DNA of 64,000 bases, taken from NCBI GenBank assembly GCA_963798745.1, contig CAWCUF010000004.1:62001-126000 (forward strand). The letters run 5' to 3'. The position numbers were made by a program, and so were the translations under genes. This document shows, piece after piece, positions 25,324 through 34,197 of the stretch; within the stretch, counting starts at the first letter, position 1; each line of letters starts with the position of its first letter. The notes under the pieces are model-generated. The model was given only the letters and a program-made list of their open reading frames with translations, made no database searches and had not been told where the DNA came from. Source of the stretch: Prado023 sp963798745 (GTDB lineage Bacteria; Actinomycetota; Actinomycetes; S36-B12; CAIYMF01).

Positions 25324-25695
25324 ATGGCCATCTCAGGCGCCCTGTCGATCGCACTGGGCTTCCTGGCCTTCCAGAGCGTGACGCAGGCTGTGACCATCCT
25401 CGTCATCATCGTGGGCCTCGGCTGGCTCATGCGGGGCATCCTCGAGCTGGTCGCCGGGATCAGCGCCAAGGGCGTGCCCGGTCGCGGCCTGGTGATCACC
25501 GGGGGGATCATCAGCATCCTGGCCGGTTCGGCCATCCTGATCTGGCCGAGCGCCACCCTGACGGTCATCGCCTGGATCTTCGGCCTGACGCTGGTGGCCA
25601 TCGGTGTCGTGCAGCTGGTGGCGGCGTTCCACCTGCGCTCGATCGGTCATCAGGCCGCGCGCGCGGTCACCCCGGGCACGGTCGTCACCGACTGA
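25324..25695 (+). CDS. Short DUF308 (HdeD-like) membrane protein
   Basis: About 123 residues with four membrane helices in two repeats, each ending like the DUF308 pattern (GLGWLMRGILELVAGI and LVAIGVVQLVAAF). Typical HdeD proteins have three such repeats and about 190 residues, so this one lacks the first pair of helices. It starts 10 bases after the fructosamine kinase stop, and a GTG at 25318 is also possible. It could be a naturally short variant or an N-terminally truncated gene. HdeD acts in acid resistance in enterobacteria; its role here is unknown. Confidence 0.65.
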   Translation: MAISGALSIALGFLAFQSVTQAVTILVIIVGLGWLMRGILELVAGISAKGVPGRGLVITGGIISILAGSAILIWPSATLTVIAWIFGLTLVAIGVVQLVAAFHLRSIGHQAARAVTPGTVVTD

Positions 25696-25790
25696 CCCAA
25701 CCCGGCGCGACCGCACCCCTTCGTCCCAGCTCGGACAGGAGCCGTCCACAGCGACAGGCGTCTGCCCCGACACGGTTCGGAGGGGTGCTT

Positions 25791-25830
25791 GCGGTGGCGC
25801 GGTGGCGCGGTGGCGCGGTGGCGCGGGGGC
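25791..25830. repeat. 8-bp tandem repeat (GCGGTGGC)
   Basis: Four perfect copies of GCGGTGGC followed by one variant (GCGGGGGC), in the 177-base gap between convergent genes. Such arrays tend to vary in copy number by slippage. No coding role is apparent. Confidence 0.8.
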
Positions 25831-25872
25831 GCCGGGCTCCGGAAGCGGCTGCTGCCACCCCAGTGCGAGCGT

Positions 25873-26328
25873 TCAGAGTGAGCTGGGGGCGTGCGCATCG
25901 TGCAGGGCGATCGCCCGGCGCATCGCCTGGCGGGCTCGTTTGCGGTCACCTGCGGCGTCGTAGGCGGTGGCCAGCTCGAACCAGCGTGGCCAGGCCTGCG
26001 GGTCGGCCTCGACCTTGGTCCGGACGGCTGCGAAGTGCGCATCCGCCGCCGCCCGCTCGGGGCGTCCGGAGGGGCGACGCGGCAGATCATCGACGGGCAG
26101 CTCACCGCGTCCGGCGAGCTCAGCGGCCAGCGCCTCGGTCGCTCGGCCGAACTGCCACTCGCGCCACAGCGCCCACAGCCCGATGGCGGGGAGCATGAGG
26201 ATCGCCACGCCGAGGGCGATCGGCAGCACTCCCCCGGCGCGGATGAAGTCCAGCGCGCGCGACGCCGAGAACACCAGGTACGCCCCCAGGAGGACGGCCA
26301 TCACCACGGCCATGCGCTTGCCGGTCAT
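25873..26328 (-). CDS. Membrane protein with TPR-like C-terminus
   Basis: 151 residues: two membrane helices (about 5-25 and 33-55), a linker, and a C-terminal helical pair with TPR character (AWPRWFELATAYDAAGDRKRARQAMRRAIAL). It follows dapB by 10 bases on the same strand, so it is likely co-transcribed. Such a protein next to dapB is common in actinobacteria but its function is not known. Confidence 0.7.
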   Translation of the reverse strand: MTGKRMAVVMAVLLGAYLVFSASRALDFIRAGGVLPIALGVAILMLPAIGLWALWREWQFGRATEALAAELAGRGELPVDDLPRRPSGRPERAAADAHFAAVRTKVEADPQAWPRWFELATAYDAAGDRKRARQAMRRAIALHDAHAPSSL

Positions 26329-26338
26329 CGCAGGCGCC

Positions 26339-27091
26339 TCATCCGGCGAGGCCGAGGAAGCCGTCGATGCCCAGGGTCAGTCCGGGATGGTCGGCCACCT
26401 TGCGCACCGCGAGCAGCACGCCGGGCATGAAGCTGGCCCGATCGAACGAGTCGTGGCGGATGGTCAGGGTCTCCCCCGGCCCACCGAGCAGCACCTCCTG
26501 GTGGGCGACCAGGCCCTGCAGGCGCACGGCGTGCACGTGGACACCGTCGACCACGGCTCCGCGCGCGCCGGGCAACGTCGAGGTCGTGGCATCGGGCATG
26601 TCCGGGCTCTGCGCCTGGGCCCGGGCGGCGGCGACGAGCTGTGCCGTGCGCGTCGCCGTCCCGGACGGGGCATCGGCCTTGCGGGGATGGTGCAGCTCGA
26701 GCACCTCCACGGAGTCGAAGTGCGGTGCGGCCGCGGCCGCGAATCGCATCATCAGCACGGCGGCGATGCCGAAGTTGGGTGCGATCACCGCCCCCACGCT
26801 CGGGTGAGCGGCCAGCAGCTCACGTACCCGGTCCAGCCGAGCGTCGTCGAATCCGGTCGTCCCCACCACCGGGTGGATCCCCGCATCGATCAGGAACTCC
26901 AGGTTGCCCATCACCGACTCGGGATGCGTGAAGTCGACCGCCACCTGGGCGCCGGCTGAGGTCAGCTCGGCGAGGCCATCGCCCACATCCAGGCTGGCCA
27001 CCAGCTCGAGGTCGGGGGCGTCGTACACGACCCGGACCACCTCGGATCCCATGCGCCCCCGCGCACCCAGCACGCCCACCTTGATCGTCAT
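26339..27091 (-). CDS. dapB: 4-hydroxy-tetrahydrodipicolinate reductase
   Basis: 250 residues. NAD(P)-binding GVLGARGRMGSEV at the start, the substrate motif ELHHPRKADAPSGTA in the middle and the conserved DSFDRASFMPG near the end. It carries out the step after DapA in lysine/DAP synthesis. The ATG at 27091 is preferred over an upstream start at 27133: GACAAT (27104-27099) lies 7 bases before it, fitting a leaderless transcript. Confidence 0.95.
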   Translation of the reverse strand: MTIKVGVLGARGRMGSEVVRVVYDAPDLELVASLDVGDGLAELTSAGAQVAVDFTHPESVMGNLEFLIDAGIHPVVGTTGFDDARLDRVRELLAAHPSVGAVIAPNFGIAAVLMMRFAAAAAPHFDSVEVLELHHPRKADAPSGTATRTAQLVAAARAQAQSPDMPDATTSTLPGARGAVVDGVHVHAVRLQGLVAHQEVLLGGPGETLTIRHDSFDRASFMPGVLLAVRKVADHPGLTLGIDGFLGLAG

Positions 27092-27148
27092 GCCGGGAAT
27101 TGTCCCACCGATGCGCACCCGGCGTCGGCGCACACGCGCTGGTACATC

Positions 27149-28504
27149 TCAGAGCGTGAAGGTCCGGTCGGCCTCGAACGGACCGATGACGGTCACCGCC
27201 CGGGGGGCGTGCAGCAGGGCGGCAGCCTCGCGGGCCACGTCCTCGACGGTGACCGCGTCGACCCGCCCGAGGACGGTGTCGATGCTGGGCAGCTCGCCCA
27301 GGGACAGATCTGCACTGCCGATCCGGCTCATCCGGGACCCGGTGTCCTCCAGGCCCAGCACGATCGAGCCCTTGGTCTGGCCCTTGCCCCGCGCGAGCTC
27401 GTCAGGGGTGATGCCGGTGCGGGCGACCTCGTCGAGTCCGGCCATGGTCAGCGCGAGCACATCGTCGACCTTGCTCGGCAGGCAGCCGGCGTAGGCGCCG
27501 AACACGCCGGTGTCGGAGTAGCCGGTCGTGAAGGCGTAGACGGAGTAGGCCAGGCCGCGGCGCTCGCGGATCTCCTGGAACAGCCGCGAGGACATCCCGC
27601 CACCCAGCGCCGTGCTCAGGATGCTCAGCGTGTAACGCCGGTCATCGGAGCGGGCCACGCCCGGCACGCCCACCACCAGGTGGGCCTGCTCGGTGGGCCG
27701 CGGGATCACCCGCAGGCCGCCCATCGAGGGCACCGCCGGTCCCCCGCGCCGGGCTGGCAGCGGGCGTGCGGCCGGATCGCCGAGGGCTCCGGCGCTACCG
27801 AACGCCTGGGTCACCAGCATGACCACCTCGTCGTGGTCCACCGCGCCGGCCGCGGCCACCACGATCGCCTCGGGCCGATAGCGACCCCGGTAGAACGAGC
27901 TGATCGCCTCGGGCGCGATCGCTTCGATCGTCTCCTGGGTGCCCAGGATGGAGCGGCCCAGGTCGGTCTCGCCGAACAGGCCGAGCATGAACTCGTCGTG
28001 GACCAGGTCGGAGGGATCGTCGTCGCGCATGGCGATCTCCTCGAGGATCACACCACGCTCGGACTCGACGTCCTCGGCGCGCAGCAGTGCTGAGGTCACG
28101 ATGTCGCTGATGACGTCGATGGCCAGCGGCAGGTCGCGGTCCAGGACGCGTGCGTAGAAGCAGGTGTGCTCCTTGGCCGTGAATGCGTTCATCTCCCCGC
28201 CGACGGCGTCCATCAGCGAGGAGATCTCCATGGCCTCACGCCGACGGGTGCCCTTGAACAGCAGGTGCTCGAGGTAGTGCGCCGAACCCATCTGCTCGGC
28301 ACTCTCGTCGCGGGACCCGACGCCGACCCAGATGCCGAACGCGGCCGAGCGAACTCCGGGCACGTCCTCGGTGATGACGCGCAGCCCCCCGGGCAGGACG
28401 GTCCGGCGGACCAGCCCCCCCTGCGGGGCGGTGAGCAGGGACACCGACGAGCCCGGCTCCTGGTCGGGATCGATGGTCCAGGAGCCGGGATCGCGTGCGG
28501 TCAT
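27149..28504 (-). CDS. M16-family zinc protease (PepR-like)
   Basis: 451 residues with the inverted zinc motif HYLEH (residues about 76-80) and the downstream Glu in the SERGVILEEIAMRDD segment, then the usual second M16 half with RERRGLAYSVYAF. It starts 5 bases after the pnp stop, which makes a pnp-pepR operon as in mycobacteria. The natural substrate is not known. Confidence 0.92.
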   Translation of the reverse strand: MTARDPGSWTIDPDQEPGSSVSLLTAPQGGLVRRTVLPGGLRVITEDVPGVRSAAFGIWVGVGSRDESAEQMGSAHYLEHLLFKGTRRREAMEISSLMDAVGGEMNAFTAKEHTCFYARVLDRDLPLAIDVISDIVTSALLRAEDVESERGVILEEIAMRDDDPSDLVHDEFMLGLFGETDLGRSILGTQETIEAIAPEAISSFYRGRYRPEAIVVAAAGAVDHDEVVMLVTQAFGSAGALGDPAARPLPARRGGPAVPSMGGLRVIPRPTEQAHLVVGVPGVARSDDRRYTLSILSTALGGGMSSRLFQEIRERRGLAYSVYAFTTGYSDTGVFGAYAGCLPSKVDDVLALTMAGLDEVARTGITPDELARGKGQTKGSIVLGLEDTGSRMSRIGSADLSLGELPSIDTVLGRVDAVTVEDVAREAAALLHAPRAVTVIGPFEADRTFTL

Positions 28505-28509
28505 GTGGC

Positions 28510-30735
28510 TCAGGCCTGGCCCTCGCCGCTGGCCGCGACCTCGTCGGCCGGGGCGTCGTCGATCACGGGCATCAGGGAGAGCTTCCCGCGCGGGTCGACC
28601 TCCTTGATCTCGACCAGGATCTTCTGGCCGACCTGGGCGACATCCTCGACGTTGTCGATGCGGCGCTTGCCGGGGGCCAGCTTCTTCAGCTCGCTGATGT
28701 GCAGCAGGCCGTCCTTGCCGGGCAGCAGCGACACGAACGCGCCGAAGGTCGTGGTCTTGACCACGGTGCCCAGGTAGCGCTCGCCGACCTCGGGCATCGT
28801 CGGGTTGGCGATCGCGTTGATCGCCGCCCGCGCCGCTTCGGCCGACTCACCGTTGGTGGCGCCGATGTAGATCGTGCCGTCGTCGGTGATGGTGATGTCG
28901 GCACCGGTGTCGTCCTGGATCGTGTTGATCATCTTGCCCTTGGGCCCGATCACCTCACCGATCTTGTCCACCGGGATGTTGACCGTGATGATCCGCGGCG
29001 CCAGCGAGCTCATCTCGTCGGGGACGTCGATGGCCTCGTTCATCACCTCGAGGATCGCCAGCCGGGCATCGTGGGCCTGGTTGAGGGCACCGGCGAGCAC
29101 GGAGGCGGGGATGCCGTCCAGCTTGGTGTCCAGTTGCAGGGCAGTCACGAAGTCCTTGGTGCCCGCGACCTTGAAGTCCATGTCGCCGAAGGCGTCCTCG
29201 GCGCCGAGGATGTCGGTGAGGGCCACGTAGCGGGTCTCGCCGTCGACCTCGTCGGAGACCAGGCCCATCGCGATGCCGGCGACCGGCGCCTTGAGCGGCA
29301 CGCCGGCGTTGAGCAACGACAGCGTCGAGGCGCAGACCGAGCCCATCGACGTGGAGCCGTTGGAGCCCAGTGCCTCGGAGACCTGCCGGATGGCGTAGGG
29401 GAACTCCTCCTTGCTGGGCAGCACGGGCACCAGGGCCCGCTCGGCCAGCGCGCCGTGGCCGATCTCGCGGCGCTTGGGCGAACCCACGCGGCCGGTCTCG
29501 CCGGTGCTGTAGGGCGGGAAGTTGTAGTTGTGCATGTAGCGCTTGCGCGTCTCGGGGCTCAGCGTGTCGAGCTGCTGCTCCATCTTGAGCATGTTCAGCG
29601 TGGTGACACCCATGATCTGGGTCTCGCCGCGCTCGAAGAGCGCCGAGCCGTGTGCCCTGGGCACGACCTCGACCTCAGCGGACAGCGGCCGGATGTCGGT
29701 CAGCCCGCGGCCGTCGATGCGGACCTGGTCGCGCAGCACCCGCACGCGGACCAGCTTCTTGGTCAGGGCGCGGAACGCGGCGCTGACCTCCTTGTCGCGA
29801 CCGGCGAACTGCTCGGCCAGCCGCTCGGCGGCCAGGCCCTTGACCCGGCTGGTCTCGGACTCGCGCTCCTGCTTGTCCGCGATGGTCAGAGCCGCAGCCA
29901 GCTCGTCGCTGACGGAGGCCTCGACGGCCTCGAACACCTCGGGCTGGTAGTCCGGGAACACCGGGAACGCGACGGTCTCCTTGGCCGCGCTCGCGGCCAG
30001 GGCGGCCTGCGCCTCGCACAATGTGCGGATGTGGCCCTTGGCAGCCTCGAGGCCCTCGGCCACGACCTGCTCGGTGGGGGCTGGCGCGCCGCCGACGACC
30101 AGCTCGTAGGTGCTGTCGGTGGCCTCGGCCTCGACCATCATGATCGCGACGTCGTCGCCGACGATCCGCCCGGCCACGACCATGTCGAACACGGCGCCCG
30201 TGAGCTGCTCGTGGGTGGGGAAGGCGACCCACTGGCCACGGATCAGCGCGACGCGGGTGGCACCGATCGGGCCGGAGAACGGCAGGCCGGAGAGCTGGGT
30301 GGACAGCGAGGCGGCGTTGATCGCCAGCACGTCATACAGGTGCGCCGGGTTCAGGCTCATCACCGTGATGACGACCTGGACCTCGTTGCGCAGACCCTTG
30401 ACGAACGTGGGGCGCAGCGGGCGGTCGATCAGGCGGCAGGTGAGGATCGCGTCCTCGCTCGGCCGGCCCTCGCGGCGGAAGAACGAGCCCGGGATGCGCC
30501 CGGCCGCGTACATCCGCTCCTCCACATCGATGGTCAGCGGGAAGAAGTCGAACTGCTCCTTGGGGTGCTTGCCGGCCGTGGTGGCCGACAGCAGCATGGT
30601 GTCCTCGTCGAGGTAGGCCACGGCGGAGCCGGCAGCCTGACGGGCCAGGCGGCCGGTCTCGAAGCGGATGGTGCGCGTGCCGAACGCGCCGTTGTCGATG
30701 ACGGCTTCAGTCGAGTAGATCTCGGGACCCTCCAC
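28510..30735 (-). CDS. pnp: Polyribonucleotide nucleotidyltransferase / guanosine pentaphosphate synthetase
   Basis: 741 residues: two RNase PH domains, a KH domain (GEVIGPKGKMINTIQ) and an S1 domain near the C-terminus (GTVVKTTTFGAFVSL). It degrades RNA phosphorolytically; in actinomycetes the same enzyme (GpsI) can make pppGpp. The GTG at 30735 has AAGGAGG 6 bases upstream. A 324-base spacer with two hairpins separates it from rpsO. Confidence 0.97.
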   Translation of the reverse strand: MEGPEIYSTEAVIDNGAFGTRTIRFETGRLARQAAGSAVAYLDEDTMLLSATTAGKHPKEQFDFFPLTIDVEERMYAAGRIPGSFFRREGRPSEDAILTCRLIDRPLRPTFVKGLRNEVQVVITVMSLNPAHLYDVLAINAASLSTQLSGLPFSGPIGATRVALIRGQWVAFPTHEQLTGAVFDMVVAGRIVGDDVAIMMVEAEATDSTYELVVGGAPAPTEQVVAEGLEAAKGHIRTLCEAQAALAASAAKETVAFPVFPDYQPEVFEAVEASVSDELAAALTIADKQERESETSRVKGLAAERLAEQFAGRDKEVSAAFRALTKKLVRVRVLRDQVRIDGRGLTDIRPLSAEVEVVPRAHGSALFERGETQIMGVTTLNMLKMEQQLDTLSPETRKRYMHNYNFPPYSTGETGRVGSPKRREIGHGALAERALVPVLPSKEEFPYAIRQVSEALGSNGSTSMGSVCASTLSLLNAGVPLKAPVAGIAMGLVSDEVDGETRYVALTDILGAEDAFGDMDFKVAGTKDFVTALQLDTKLDGIPASVLAGALNQAHDARLAILEVMNEAIDVPDEMSSLAPRIITVNIPVDKIGEVIGPKGKMINTIQDDTGADITITDDGTIYIGATNGESAEAARAAINAIANPTMPEVGERYLGTVVKTTTFGAFVSLLPGKDGLLHISELKKLAPGKRRIDNVEDVAQVGQKILVEIKEVDPRGKLSLMPVIDDAPADEVAASGEGQA

Positions 30736-30802
30736 GGGTGCCCTCCTTGTGGGTTGGGGAGGGCCGGCCCAGTGCGGGTCCTGGATGGAAGTCGCCGGCG
30801 AA

Positions 30803-30840
30803 CCATTGCCTGCCCGACCGGATTCCTGGTCGGGGAATGG
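30803..30840 (-). promoter_or_regulatory. Hairpin in the pnp leader
   Basis: CCCGACC (30813-30819) pairs with GGTCGGG (30828-30834) around an 8-base loop, and flanking CCATT/AATGG extends the stem with an internal bulge. It sits about 70-100 bases before the pnp start. In E. coli and Streptomyces a hairpin in the rpsO-pnp spacer is an RNase III site used in pnp autoregulation; the same role here is inferred from position. Confidence 0.5.
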
Positions 30841-30995
30841 TGCCCGGGGACCACCACCACAAGACCGTGCGTGGGGCCGAACCCTCGGTGTTGTGTTGTC
30901 ATCGGCCCGCTGGTGGCGGACCGGGGTAGTGCAGTGCGCGACCGAGGCGCTCGGGGGCGCGGTGCAGCGGACGCGATATCACGGCCCACTGGCCA

Positions 30996-31017
30996 CGCCC
31001 GCGAGATACCGCGGGCG
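30996..31017 (-). terminator. Hairpin after rpsO
   Basis: Arms CGCCCGCG and CGCGGGCG (8 bp) flank a 6-base loop, 43 bases after the rpsO stop. A weaker overlapping hairpin (CGCGAGAAG/CTTCTCGCG, 31016-31056) lies nearer the gene. It may be a partial terminator between rpsO and pnp. The remaining spacer (30841-30995) shows no gene. Confidence 0.55.
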
Positions 31018-31059
31018 CGAGAAGGAAGCCCCCAGGCGGGTGCAGCACTTCTCGCGGTG

Positions 31060-31329
31060 CTAGCGCCGGAGCCCGAGACGCTCGATGAGCGCGCGGTAGC
31101 GGTTGATGTCCGTGGCCTGCAGGTACTTGAGCAGACGACGGCGCTGGCCGACCAGCAGCAGCAGGCCACGCCGGCTGTGATGGTCGTGCTTGTGGGTCTT
31201 CAGGTGCTCGGTGAGGTCCGAGATCCGCTTGGTCAGCAGCGCGACCTGGACCTCCGGGCTGCCCGTGTCGCCGTCCTTGATTCCGTACTCGGAGATGATG
31301 GACTTCTTGGTGTCCGTGTCAAGAGACAT
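31060..31329 (-). CDS. rpsO: 30S ribosomal protein S15
   Basis: 89 residues, the normal length, with the S15 core (TGSPEVQVALLTKRISDLTEHL, HKHDHHSRRGLL, YRALIERLGLRR, given here in pieces). It is a primary 16S rRNA-binding protein. ATG at 31329. A possible -10, TACCCT (31439-31434), would give a leader of about 100 bases. The conserved order ribF, rpsO, pnp is kept apart from the insertions upstream. Confidence 0.96.
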   Translation of the reverse strand: MSLDTDTKKSIISEYGIKDGDTGSPEVQVALLTKRISDLTEHLKTHKHDHHSRRGLLLLVGQRRRLLKYLQATDINRYRALIERLGLRR

Positions 31330-31562
31330 GTGTGTGGTGCATTCCTCTCGGGCGCATCGTTCACCAGCGGCCTGTTGCCTGGCTGGTTCGAGTCGCGGTC
31401 CGCGGGGCGCCCGCCCCGTGGCCGTCAGGGCCAAGGGTAACACCGGTGAGATTCCCCAGGGGGTATGCCGCTCATCTCGACGGGCCCGACTGAGGATCCC
31501 ACCGCGTGGAGTACCCCCACCGGAAGCCCCCATTCGGGGGACAAGTTGTGCTGGACGGGACC

Positions 31563-32264
31563 ATGACTGAGCAGCCACCGCGGGAACGCTTCGACGCGCT
31601 GGTGCCCGGTGCGGTCACGGTGGACCTGACACAGGCGCAGATCGACCTCGCGAAGGCCGGTGGACTGTGGGTCCAGGGTGGCAAGCCCAACAAGGGCGAG
31701 GACTACTCGCGCCAGCAGGTCACCAGGATGAGTCGCAGTGGCAGGTCGGTGGGAAGCCGAAGTTCGCGTTCGCCACGCTGCGCTGTGTCGTGGCCGACCT
31801 CAACGGCGACAACGTCGAGCTCGTGCGCTTCGGCACGAGCTACGGCGAGCAGGTCCGGCAGGGCTTCTGCAACGCCTACCACGTCGATTACCCCGACTTC
31901 GGCAGCATCATCGTCAAGAAGCAGGTCCCCCAGAGCGACCGTGACCTTGGCCGAGTGTTGTTGGTGGTGGTCACCGGGTTGGGGCTGCTGAACGATCGAA
32001 GAGCTTCTCGACCGTCAGGGAGCCGGTGTCCCGGGTGATGGTGTTCGTGACGCTCACCTTCGCGTCGGTGTCCGCCACGATCGTCTGCTTGGTCACGCTG
32101 GCTGTCGGCGGAACTCAGACCAATCACCGGGATCCCCGGCGAAGCCGGCACCTACGACCTCACCGAGGCTGGCTGCTTTGCTGGCGATGCTTGCCGGTGG
32201 CCTGATGGTCACCCACGGGCGCAGGCCGGATGGACGCAAGGTCCCAGAGCAGACGAGGACCTGA
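31563..32264 (+). pseudogene. Decayed sortase-anchored surface protein (prealbumin-like/DUF5979 repeats)
   Basis: Pieces of one surface-protein type are spread over several frames. From 31563 a frame reads ...AGGLWVQGGKPNKGEDY; after a one-base shift near 31726 it continues as GKPKFAFATLRCVVADLNGD to GSIIVKKQVPQSD. A segment of about 31971-32100 is in the opposite orientation: its minus strand encodes KQTIVADTDAKVSVTNTITR and GSLTVEKLFD, typical of DUF5979 repeats. The plus strand resumes with ITGIPGEAGTYDLTEAG and, in another frame, a membrane helix LAALLAMLAGGLMV with a basic tail ending at 32264, like the end of an LPxTG cell-wall sorting signal. The gene is broken by frameshifts and an inversion. 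Family names are from pattern memory. Confidence 0.6.
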
Positions 32265-32431
32265 TCCTCAAGCCTGACCTCATGCCAGTGCCCGGCCCCA
32301 GGTGCCGGGCACCGGCATATCGGGGCCGGTTGGCGTGCCGGTCGGGGGCTGGTCCGTCCAGGCGTCCGCCGTTCGGGCGAAGTGCGCCCGAGCGCAGCAC
32401 GTCGACGCCGACGCACGCCGATTGCCCCAAC

Positions 32432-33010
32432 ATGAGCATCCACCACCCTCGACGCGCCGCTCGATTGGCAACGGGCCTGATGGTCGCCTCGATCTCGTTG
32501 GCCGTGATGCCTGCGGGGGTGGCCGCGCCGGGCCCACAGACAGGGGTCGTCAGCGCGGTGCGAACGGTCACGGGTTCAGCGGCCCAGGACAGCTTCGAGG
32601 CCGAGGTGCTGCGCCTGACCAACCAGGCTCGGGCGCACTCGCGCAAGTGCGGCAAGACCCGCAAGAAGGCGGTCCGGCCGGTGCGCTGGAACACCCGGCT
32701 CGCGCGCTCGGCCAACGGGCACAGCGCGGACATGGCGACCAGGAACTACTTCTCCCACTACGACAAGTCGGGGCGCTCACCGTTCCAGCGCATGCGTGCT
32801 GTCGGCTACGACTACCGCGCTGCTGGTGAGAACATCGCAGCCGGTCGCAGCCTGGCGACCCCGCAGGCGGTGGTCCGGGCGTGGCTGAAGAGCCCGGGGC
32901 ACTGCAAGGTCATCATGAACGGCAAGTACCGCGAACTGGGCATCGGCCGGGTCGAGGGGCCGGGCAAGTGGGGCGTCTACTGGACCCAGAACTTCGGCCG
33001 AGCCAAGTAG
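32432..33010 (+). CDS. Secreted CAP/SCP-domain protein
   Basis: 192 residues. A signal peptide (basic MSIHHPRRAARL, then a hydrophobic core ending near AAPG, residue 32) precedes a CAP domain with LTNQARAHSRKCG, the His of FSHYD, AGENIAAG and a final WTQNFG. Bacterial CAP proteins of this type are extracellular, with unclear biochemical roles. Two Cys (in KCGK and GHCK) could form a disulfide. It follows the decayed adhesin, so this spot may once have held a small cell-surface island between rpsO and ribF. Confidence 0.85.
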   Translation: MSIHHPRRAARLATGLMVASISLAVMPAGVAAPGPQTGVVSAVRTVTGSAAQDSFEAEVLRLTNQARAHSRKCGKTRKKAVRPVRWNTRLARSANGHSADMATRNYFSHYDKSGRSPFQRMRAVGYDYRAAGENIAAGRSLATPQAVVRAWLKSPGHCKVIMNGKYRELGIGRVEGPGKWGVYWTQNFGRAK

Positions 33011-33045
33011 GTGCGGCACTCCGAGCGGCCACCCGTCCCCCGGGA

Positions 33046-34008
33046 CTAGCCCGGGGCCAGGACGCTCACGCGGAGGATGGTCCGCGCCTGGGCCACATCC
33101 GCTGACATCTGGGTCAGCAGGTCCTCGATCGAGTCGAATCGAGCCATCGCGCGGATCCGGTCCACGAAGTCCAGGTCCGCGGCATGCCCGTAGAGGTCGA
33201 ACTCGGCTGGCGCGTCGATGACGTAGGCCTCCACGCGACGGTCCTGACCGTCGAAGGTCGGGTTGGTGCCCACCGACACGGCTGCAGGTCGCCAGCGGCC
33301 CGGTTCAGCGTCCGTGCGCATCCTGGCCGCGTACACACCGTCGGCGGGAATGGCCATCCCCAGAGGTACCTCGAGGTTGGCCGTGGGGTAGCCGAGGTCC
33401 CGACCGCGATGATCGCCGTGGACCACCTGCCCGGACAGTCGGTGTGGGCGGTCCAGCCCCACGGCAGCAGCGGCGACATCGCCGCCGGCCACCAGGCCGC
33501 GGATCGCGGTCGAGGACAAGGCCTCATCCGGCCCGCCCAGGGGCTCTAGATCAACGACCGTCACCTCGAAGCCCAACTCCCTGCCAAGCTCGGTCAACAG
33601 CACCACATCGCCCGAGGCGCGATGGCCGAACCGGAAGTTGCGGCCCACCACCACGTGCGCTGCGCCGAGCGTCCCGGCGAGCACCCGCGTGGCGAAGTGC
33701 TCCGCGGACTCCTGGGCCAGCTCCTCGGTGAACTGCACCACCAGGACGCCCGCAATGCCCTCCGCCTCGAACAGCTCGAGACGGCGCGGCATGCTGGTGA
33801 GCAGCGGCGGGGCGAGCTCGGGGCGGATCACTGCCATCGGGTGCGGGTCGAAGGTCAGCGCCACGGGGAGCAGCCCGTCCTGAGCATCGGCCACGACCCG
33901 ATCCAGCAGGTGGAGGTGACCGCGATGAACGCCGTCGAAGGTGCCGATCGTGACCGAGGTCGGCCCGACGCCCGCGGGTACCTGGTCACATCCGAGCCAC
34001 ACGTGCAT
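33046..34008 (-). CDS. ribF: Bifunctional riboflavin kinase/FMN adenylyltransferase
   Basis: 320 residues. FAD-synthetase domain with IGTFDGVHRGH and the conserved Arg/Ser of LSSTAIR, then a riboflavin kinase domain with GDHRGRDLGYPTANL and FDGQDRRVEAY. It makes FMN and FAD. ATG at 34008 with CAGGCT (34020-34015) 6 bases before it and no ribosome binding site. It normally lies between truB and rpsO; here both sides carry inserted genes. It diverges from the M24 peptidase gene. Confidence 0.96.
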   Translation of the reverse strand: MHVWLGCDQVPAGVGPTSVTIGTFDGVHRGHLHLLDRVVADAQDGLLPVALTFDPHPMAVIRPELAPPLLTSMPRRLELFEAEGIAGVLVVQFTEELAQESAEHFATRVLAGTLGAAHVVVGRNFRFGHRASGDVVLLTELGRELGFEVTVVDLEPLGGPDEALSSTAIRGLVAGGDVAAAAVGLDRPHRLSGQVVHGDHRGRDLGYPTANLEVPLGMAIPADGVYAARMRTDAEPGRWRPAAVSVGTNPTFDGQDRRVEAYVIDAPAEFDLYGHAADLDFVDRIRAMARFDSIEDLLTQMSADVAQARTILRVSVLAPG

Positions 34009-34197
34009 GGCCGTAGCCTGCCATGCCCGCGGCGGTGGCCGGTAACCGTGCGTTGATCCGGCCGGGCCGGTGCTGGCCGGTGCTGGGCCGGTGCTGGCCG
34101 GGTGGCCCGGTCGACCGCAGTTGCTGGGCTCGACCCTGCCCGGCTCCTCACCGCCTACCTCGCCGAGCGTGGCACGGCGCGCCTAGACTTGCCGACC

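Noticed and set aside
28495..31440. A very long open frame on the plus strand opposite pnp and rpsO (also similar ones opposite ftsK, infB, RNase J and the M16 protease)
   Set aside because: High GC content leaves few stop codons in the third-position-matched antisense frame. The real genes on the minus strand have full family motifs, while the antisense translations are His/Arg/Gly/Asp-rich with no recognisable domains.
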